Source: an uncultured Christensenella sp.
GTDB lineage: Bacteria; Bacillota; Clostridia; Christensenellales; Borkfalkiaceae
Direction of reading: 5' to 3'
Length of the DNA: 35,144 nt
Assembly (NCBI GenBank): GCA_910578655.1
Contig: CAJTQE010000008.1
Location: forward strand, 1 to 35,144
The notes under the pieces: generated by a model
The model's input: the letters and a program-made list of their open reading frames with translations, nothing else
What the model was told of the DNA's origin: nothing
Database searches by the model: none
Program-made: the position numbers and the translations under genes
In this document: piece after piece, positions 31,380 through 35,144 of the stretch
Layout: every line of letters starts with the position of its first letter
Numbering within the stretch: the first letter of the stretch is position 1

Positions 31380-31579
31380 TTATAATCTACAAGTTCGTCA
31401 AGCGATATATTAAAAATTTCGGCAAGCTTACATAATGTATAAATATCGGGTGTACTGTGCCCGTTTTCATAATTGCTTACAAGACTTGCTTTACCGTCTA
31501 ACTTTTCTGCAAGTTGACCTTGCGTTAAATGTAATTGTTTTCTATAAAATTTTATGTTTTTTGCGATATTAGTTTTCAT
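31370..31579 (-). CDS. XRE-family repressor, 69 aa
   Basis: A single HTH_3 domain covering the whole protein: YRKQLHLTQGQLAEKLDGKA then SLVSNYENGHSTPD (helix-turn-helix) and TLCKLAEIFNISLDELVDYK, the standard C-terminal helices. It probably represses its own promoter and the divergent DUF6809-like gene: the -10 TATAAT on its strand (plus 31590-31595) lies within a perfect palindrome. Only 10 bases separate that -10 from the ATG, so the leader is about 3 nt and there is no good Shine-Dalgarno. Its stop codon sits in a terminator stem. Confidence 0.93.
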   Translation of the reverse strand: MKTNIAKNIKFYRKQLHLTQGQLAEKLDGKASLVSNYENGHSTPDIYTLCKLAEIFNISLDELVDYKKN

Positions 31580-31586
31580 TTACTTT

Positions 31587-31615
31587 ACAATTATACAAGA
31601 TACTTGTATAATTGT
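31587..31615. promoter_or_regulatory. Palindromic operator O1
   Basis: A perfect inverted repeat: ACAATTATACAAG (31587-31599), a 3-bp spacer and CTTGTATAATTGT (31603-31615). It contains the -10 of the xre gene. It shares the ACAAG-N3-CTTGT core with O2. Confidence 0.85.
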
Positions 31616-31620
31616 GTTAA

Positions 31621-31641
31621 AATTACAAGAAACTTGTAATT
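31621..31641. promoter_or_regulatory. Palindromic operator O2
   Basis: A perfect inverted repeat: AATTACAAG (31621-31629), an AAA spacer and CTTGTAATT (31633-31641). Its centre (31631) is exactly 30 bp from that of O1 (31601), about three helical turns, so both dimers would lie on the same face. Confidence 0.8.
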
Positions 31642-31666
31642 TATTATTTACTTACGGAGGTAAAAT

Positions 31667-31927
31667 ATGAAATCAATTTTAGAGGAAATTTATTACGGTG
31701 AAAAAGGTTTTTATGAAAAAATAAAGCCGAGCGAAGGTTATCTTAAAGTACATAAAGAATATTGCCAAATTCACGATAAGCTTGAAGAGGGCTTAAACGA
31801 CGAGCAAAAGAAAATTTTGGATGATTTATTTCTTGCAACCGGTGGGCTTGAAGACAAAATTGCCTGCACACATTTCATAGAGGGTTTTAAAATCGGTTTG
31901 CTTGTTGCGGTTGAAACTTTTGGTTGA
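31667..31927 (+). CDS. DUF6809-like protein, 86 aa
   Basis: A small helical protein. It begins MKSILEEIYYGEKGFYEKIK and continues with a long charged region (YCQIHDKLEEGLNDEQKKIL) and ends with FIEGFKIGLLVAVETF. The MKSIL(E)E(L/I)YYG start and the F-x-x-GF-x-x-G-x-x-x-x-x-E end match a family I know as DUF6809, common in Clostridia near XRE regulators. Function unknown. GGAGG lies 7 nt before the ATG, and two operators lie between it and the xre gene, so XRE control is very likely. Confidence 0.75.
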   Translation: MKSILEEIYYGEKGFYEKIKPSEGYLKVHKEYCQIHDKLEEGLNDEQKKILDDLFLATGGLEDKIACTHFIEGFKIGLLVAVETFG

Positions 31928-31960
31928 TAATCTGCTTAAAAATTGTCAAATATTGTATTG

Positions 31961-32055
31961 AATGTTGCAAGTTGAATTTATCTGTGTTATAATTGACGGG
32001 ATAGAGAGAATTTGATGAAAAACATAAATATTAAAGAATATTATAAAACTTTTAC
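31961..32055 (+). repeat. Decayed copy of the pyrH promoter and 5' end
   Basis: Aligns with 32450-32546 at a constant offset of 489 bp through the promoter to the ATG, then with small gaps after it. Shared blocks include TTGCAAGTTG, GTTATAATTGACGGGATAG, GAGAATTT and ATTATAAAACT/CTTATAAAACT. The -35 TTGCAA (31965-31970), 17-bp spacer and TATAAT (31988-31993) remain intact, so transcription may still start here. Confidence 0.75.
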
Positions 32056-32101
32056 GGACAGTCGTATGATTATAAAATTTATTCGGTGGGGTGGGGTATG
32101 A
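32015..32101 (+). pseudogene. Remnant of the pyrH start
   Basis: A 28-codon frame (MKNINIKEYYKTFTDSR onward) beginning exactly where the duplicated promoter would place the pyrH start. The DNA matches the first 40 or so bases of pyrH with two single-base gaps, which shift the frame, so the UMP kinase sequence is lost. Not a functional kinase. Confidence 0.55.
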
Positions 32102-32244
32102 AGGTTTCAATTTTAAACTAATTAAAAATTTTTTTGTTGACATTGGTTGCGGTTTTATCATTTATACTTTCTGTAAGAAAATATTGCGCACAACTGTTTT
32201 GCGATTATGTCATAGAAATGAGCCATAGATTTTAAGGAAAAAAA

Positions 32245-32379
32245 ATGAAAAGAATAAAATATTATGTTGCGACAGCCGGCTGTATAATAATCGCGGTATT
32301 TTGTAGTTTTTCGGTTGGTTGCGAATTAAAGGGTAATTTTTTTGATAAGGCCGTATTAAAAAGATGCAATATATCATAA
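32245..32379 (+). CDS. Small lipoprotein-like ORF, 44 aa
   Basis: Starts at an ATG 6 nt after AAGGAAA. The product has a basic start (MKRIKYY), a hydrophobic core (IIIAVFCSFSV) and a lipobox-like VGC at residues 24-26, then only 18 residues. It looks like the signal peptide of a lipoprotein whose body has been lost, or a true small lipopeptide. A terminator follows within 30 bp, favouring an intact transcription unit. No family recognised. Confidence 0.45.
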   Translation: MKRIKYYVATAGCIIIAVFCSFSVGCELKGNFFDKAVLKRCNIS

Positions 32380-32405
32380 AATCCTCGCGGTAAATTACTT
32401 GCCGG

Positions 32406-32435
32406 CGGACGCGGAAAAATTTTTCGCGTCCGTTT
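32406..32435 (+). terminator. Terminator upstream of pyrH
   Basis: CGGACGCG (32406-32413) with CGCGTCCG (32425-32432); an inner A5/T5 pair extends the stem around one unpaired G. TTT follows. It insulates pyrH from the island. Confidence 0.8.
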
Positions 32436-32449
32436 AAAATATTGCGTTA

Positions 32450-32546
32450 GAGGTTGCAAGTTGGAAATATCTATGTTATAATTGACGGGATAGGGAGAAT
32501 TTTATGCAAAAACCTAAATATAAAAGAATACTTATAAAACTGTCGG
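32450..32546 (+). repeat. Intact copy of the duplicated pyrH promoter region
   Basis: The functional partner of the copy at 31961-32055, including the promoter, AGGGAGA ribosome site and the first codons of pyrH. Confidence 0.75.
32454..32482 (+). promoter_or_regulatory. pyrH promoter
   Basis: TTGCAA (32454-32459), a 17-bp spacer and a perfect TATAAT (32477-32482) with an extended TG. It allows pyrH-frr-uppS-cdsA to be expressed separately from rpsB-tsf. Confidence 0.8.
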
Positions 32547-33217
32547 GCGAAGCCCTTGCAGGCAAAGCCGGTCACGGACTTGACGAGGACGTCATTTCAA
32601 AAGTCGTGGAAGAAATTGCCAAAATCCGCGCTATGGGCGTAGAGGTCGGGCTTGTCATAGGCGGAGGAAACTTTTGGCGCGGACGTCAGGGAAAACAGAT
32701 GGACAGGACTACCGCCGACCATATGGGTATGCTTGCAACGGTTATGAACTCGCTTGCAATGATGGACGCGCTTGAGCAGCGCGGTTTGCCCACGCGCGTT
32801 CAGACCGCGCTTATTATGACTTCGGTTGCCGAGCCCTACATTTTGCGGCGCACCTTGCGTCACTTCGAAAAGGGAAGAATAGTAATTATGGCTTGCGGAA
32901 CGGGCAATCCTTACTGCTCTACCGATACTGCCGCCGCGCTGCGCGCCTGCGAAATTCAAGCCGACGTTCTGCTTATGGCGAAGAACGTGAACGGCATTTA
33001 CGACAGTGACCCCAAACAAAACCCCAAAGCCGTCAAATACGACCATATCAATTACCTCGATATAATCAAAAACGGAATTAAGGCAATGGACACAACCGCC
33101 GCCACAATGTGTATGGAAAACGGCGTACCTGCCATAGCTTTCGGGCTTGACGACAAAGATTCGCTTATCCGCGCCGTTTGCGGCGAAAAGATAGGCACGC
33201 TTATAGATAACAATTAA
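32504..33217 (+). CDS. pyrH: UMP kinase
   Basis: Phosphorylates UMP to UDP; a hexameric amino-acid-kinase-fold enzyme distinct from eukaryotic UMP/CMP kinases. The 237-aa product has the N-terminal ILIKLSGEALAGK, the GLVIGGGNFWRGR glycine loop, the UMP-binding CGTGNPYCSTDTAAALRACE region and KNVNGIYDSDPKQNP. It starts at the ATG after AGGGAGA, under its own promoter. It is separated from tsf by about 1.3 kb, while the two are adjacent in most Bacillota. Confidence 0.98.
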   Translation: MQKPKYKRILIKLSGEALAGKAGHGLDEDVISKVVEEIAKIRAMGVEVGLVIGGGNFWRGRQGKQMDRTTADHMGMLATVMNSLAMMDALEQRGLPTRVQTALIMTSVAEPYILRRTLRHFEKGRIVIMACGTGNPYCSTDTAAALRACEIQADVLLMAKNVNGIYDSDPKQNPKAVKYDHINYLDIIKNGIKAMDTTAATMCMENGVPAIAFGLDDKDSLIRAVCGEKIGTLIDNN

Positions 33218-33229
33218 AGGGAGCATACT

Positions 33230-33802
33230 ATGATAGAAAACGAACAGGCAGAAGAAATACTGCTTACACTTGACGACAAACTTACCAAAACGTTAAACGT
33301 GCTTAAAGAAGAATTTTCTTCCGTCCGCGCAGGGCGCGCAAATCCGCACGTCCTCGACAAGGTTACTTTCGATTACTACGGCGCGGCAACGCCCGTAACG
33401 CAGGCGGCTGGCGTTTCCGTTCAGGACGGCAGATGTCTTGTAATCGCCCCGTGGGATATGTCGGTTTTAAAGGCTATCGAAAAGGCTATTCAGACCTCTA
33501 ACGTCGGCATAACCCCGACCAACGACGGTAAAGTTATCCGCCTTGTTTTCCCCGAACTTACGGAGGAAAGACGGCGCGACCTTTCAAAGCAGGTGCGCAA
33601 GACGGGTGAGGACAGCAAGGTTGCCGTCAGAAATTGCCGCCGCGACGCAATGGACGGAGTTAAAAAATTGAAGAACGACAAAACTCTTTCCGAGGACGAA
33701 GGCGCGGCAGTCGAAAAGGAAATTGAAAAAGCGGTTCAGGACGCTATCGCCCAGATAGACGGAACTGTAGCCGCCAAAGAAAAAGAGATAATGACGGTAT
33801 AA
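33230..33802 (+). CDS. frr: Ribosome recycling factor
   Basis: Splits post-termination ribosomes together with EF-G. The 190-aa product is slightly longer than the usual 185 because of a short N-terminal extension. Seen: SSVRAGRANPHVLDKV, IAPWDMSVLKAIEKAI, the VIRLVFPELTEERRRDLSKQ motif and VAVRNCRRDAMD, with the long three-helix-bundle C-terminal helices. AAGGGAG precedes the ATG. It lies 12 bp after pyrH in the standard order. Confidence 0.97.
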   Translation: MIENEQAEEILLTLDDKLTKTLNVLKEEFSSVRAGRANPHVLDKVTFDYYGAATPVTQAAGVSVQDGRCLVIAPWDMSVLKAIEKAIQTSNVGITPTNDGKVIRLVFPELTEERRRDLSKQVRKTGEDSKVAVRNCRRDAMDGVKKLKNDKTLSEDEGAAVEKEIEKAVQDAIAQIDGTVAAKEKEIMTV

Positions 33803-33807
33803 CCGAT

Positions 33808-34491
33808 ATGAAAAGCAACTTGCCTTTGCACGTCGGGATAATTATGGACGGCAACGGCCGATGGGCCAAAAAGCGTATTCAGCCGCGTGCTTTCGGGCAT
33901 AAAGCCGGAATGAACAGAATGATTTCGCTTGCCGAGCACGCCCAAAGATTGGGGATAAAATACCTTACCCTTTATGTGCTTTCCACTGAAAATCTATCAA
34001 GGCCGAAAGAAGAGCTTGACGGACTTTTCGGGCTGTTTCGTAAATATTTTAAAGCCAACGTCAATAAACTATATCAAGCCAACGCGCGTATAAAAGTAAT
34101 CGGCGACAGCTCGCCCCTGCCGGAGGACGTTCGGGCGCTGCTTGGCGAAAGCGAAAAAAATTCGCCCGCGGACGCCGGATTTACGCTTATTTTTGCGATA
34201 AATTACGGCAGCCGTGCGGAAATCATAAACGCCGTAAACCGCGCCGTTGAAAACGGCGAAAAGGTAGATGAAAGCGGCTTTGCTGCGCTTTTGTACACCG
34301 ACGGCGTTCCCGACCCCGATTTAATTATCAGGACAGGCGGCGAAGTGCGGCTTTCCAACTTCTTAATGTATCAGTCGGCTTATGCCGAACTATATTTCAC
34401 GGACGTGCTGTTCCCTGATTTTACGGACGCGGAATTTGATAAAGCTTTGGAAAATTATTTAACGCGCGAAAGAAGATACGGCAAAGTTTGA
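33808..34491 (+). CDS. uppS: Isoprenyl (undecaprenyl) diphosphate synthase
   Basis: Condenses isopentenyl diphosphates into the C55 lipid carrier for cell-wall synthesis. The 227-aa product shows GIIMDGNGRWAKKR with the catalytic Asp at about residue 14, then GHKAGMNR, the LSTENLSRPKEE region (usually FSTENW), INYGSRAEI and the C-terminal DLIIRTGGEVRLSNFL, which binds the diphosphate. It begins 5 bp after frr; the ribosome site is weak and translation is probably coupled. It precedes cdsA as in most Bacillota. Confidence 0.96.
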   Translation: MKSNLPLHVGIIMDGNGRWAKKRIQPRAFGHKAGMNRMISLAEHAQRLGIKYLTLYVLSTENLSRPKEELDGLFGLFRKYFKANVNKLYQANARIKVIGDSSPLPEDVRALLGESEKNSPADAGFTLIFAINYGSRAEIINAVNRAVENGEKVDESGFAALLYTDGVPDPDLIIRTGGEVRLSNFLMYQSAYAELYFTDVLFPDFTDAEFDKALENYLTRERRYGKV

Positions 34492-34498
34492 GGATAAA

Positions 34499-35144
34499 AT
34501 GAATAAGAAAAGATTGACAACAAGTGTAATTTACGTTGCGGTACTGCTGTTATTGCTCACATTCAAATGGTGGGTTGACAAGTGGGGCGCGCTCGGTTTC
34601 GACGCGTTGTTCTGCGCAATTTCGGTAATAGGCTGTCTTGAATTTTTCAGGGCGGTCAAGGTAGTCCCGTTTGCGCAAAAAACCGTGTCTGTCTTTTATT
34701 GTGCGGCAATAGTTCCTATGTTTGCGCTGTGCGAATATGCCGGTATGGGCGGTTATCTCCCTTCGCTTTTACTTACGGTAATCGCGGCAATGGCAGTTGT
34801 AATTTTCGCACTTGCCAAATATGACGGAAGTAACTGGAACAGTACTCTTTTAAGTCTTGCCGCAATTGGTTATTGCGGAGTTCTCAGCGCACTGTTTTCG
34901 GGCGTCAACCATCTGAGCGTAAACTCAACTCCGGCGGTTTTACTGATGTTCCTGATAGTTATGTTTACCGACAGTTTTGCCTACTTTACGGGCGGACTGT
35001 TGAAGCGTTGGCTGCCCTATAAGCTTGCCCCTAAGATAAGCCCCAACAAAACTATCGTCGGCGGCGTCGGCGGTATCGTCGGCGGTATGGCGGCAGGCGT
35101 TGCGGCATACTATCTGTGGTACGGAATGAGTATGGCGGCAGGGG
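34499..35144 (+). CDS. cdsA: Phosphatidate cytidylyltransferase (3' truncated by window)
   Basis: Makes CDP-diacylglycerol from phosphatidate and CTP, the branch point of phospholipid synthesis. The reading frame runs from the ATG at 34499 (after GAGGAT) to the window end, 215 codons, with no stop. It is a multi-span membrane protein, with hydrophobic segments at about residues 8-22, 36-50, 66-82, 88-104, 118-134 and 146-164. Two family motifs are readable: FTDSFAYFTGG (acidic) and KISPNKTIVGGVGGIVGG, the CdsA signature region. The C-terminal part lies outside the window. Confidence 0.93.
   Translation, partial: MNKKRLTTSVIYVAVLLLLLTFKWWVDKWGALGFDALFCAISVIGCLEFFRAVKVVPFAQKTVSVFYCAAIVPMFALCEYAGMGGYLPSLLLTVIAAMAVVIFALAKYDGSNWNSTLLSLAAIGYCGVLSALFSGVNHLSVNSTPAVLLMFLIVMFTDSFAYFTGGLLKRWLPYKLAPKISPNKTIVGGVGGIVGGMAAGVAAYYLWYGMSMAAG

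Larger units (their letters stand above)
31928..32244 (+). other. AT-rich non-coding stretch with decayed ORFs
   Basis: About 320 bp without a convincing intact gene. It holds the duplicated pyrH promoter and 5' end (separate entries) and a frame without ATG encoding a hydrophobic segment (LLTLVAVLSFILSVRKYC) that stops at 32235. TTGACA at 32137-32142 is followed by TATACT only after 20 bp, so I do not call it a promoter. Much richer in A and T than flanking genes. Confidence 0.5.

Noticed and set aside
32137..32168. TTGACA followed by TATACT within the island
   Set aside because: The spacer is 20 bp, too long for a normal sigma-A promoter, and no convincing gene follows directly.
32122..32235. 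Hydrophobic frame ending just before the small lipoprotein ORF
   Set aside because: It has no ATG or GTG start and no ribosome site, so it is treated as decayed sequence.
1..35144. CRISPR arrays, tRNA or rRNA genes, transposases, phage genes
   Set aside because: No regularly spaced repeats, cloverleaf-like segments, rRNA segments or recombinase motifs were found in the intergenic spaces.

Overview
The window looks like a chromosomal segment of an uncultured, probably gut-derived Bacillota (Clostridia; Christensenellales-like is my best guess). The basis is conserved firmicute gene blocks (greA-lysS, the yaa/yab cluster, rplU-rpmA, ruvX-DUF1292, rpsB-tsf-pyrH-frr-uppS-cdsA), strong AGGAGG ribosome sites, and fermentative metabolism (AdhE, GTP-PEPCK, a 2[4Fe-4S] ferredoxin). 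I see no rRNA, tRNA, CRISPR array, phage or transposase. The taxonomic assignment is inference.

Layout. 1-3400: pckG (minus strand, next to a poly-G window edge), an uncharacterised 296-aa protein, and two small minus-strand genes. 3440-17700: greA-lysS; then a pared-down yaa/yab cluster (decarboxylase, tmk, holB, ricT, single ferredoxin, trmN6-like, rsmI); then a DUF697-like membrane protein, an M42 aminopeptidase, a heterodimeric ABC exporter and a GNAT enzyme, many of them tightly overlapping. 17791-21250: adhE under its own promoter, followed by an APH-like kinase. 21259-24532: GNAT, rpmA and rplU on minus with a structured leader, a small helical protein on plus, and RNase G on minus. 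24576-27450: SecB-like chaperone with a consensus promoter, a leucine-rich-repeat lipoprotein, and a GltD-like oxidoreductase. 27600-28510: AT-rich accessory stretch of small and broken ORFs. 28560-29300: ruvX and a DUF1292 gene. 29350-35144: rpsB-tsf, then an AT-rich island of about 1.3 kb, then pyrH-frr-uppS-cdsA (cdsA cut by the window end).

Most of the window is housekeeping: translation (S2, L21, L27, EF-Ts, RRF, LysS, RsmI), DNA replication and nucleotide supply (HolB, Tmk, PyrH), RNA turnover (RNase G, RicT), transcription (GreA) and envelope lipid synthesis (UppS, CdsA).

The less ordinary signals lie between these genes. (1) A dispersed element of about 100 bp occurs in three intergenic regions, with a small hairpin that covaries between copies. 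(2) The island splitting tsf from pyrH contains a divergent XRE/DUF6809-like pair with two matching palindromic operators exactly 30 bp apart, plus a decayed duplicate of the pyrH promoter and 5' end 489 bp upstream of the real one. (3) Several promoters place the predicted transcription start on the ATG, suggesting leaderless mRNAs, including ruvX. (4) L27 keeps the N-terminal extension normally removed by the Prp protease, but prp is absent from its usual place. I did not find a convincing new defence or biosynthetic system.
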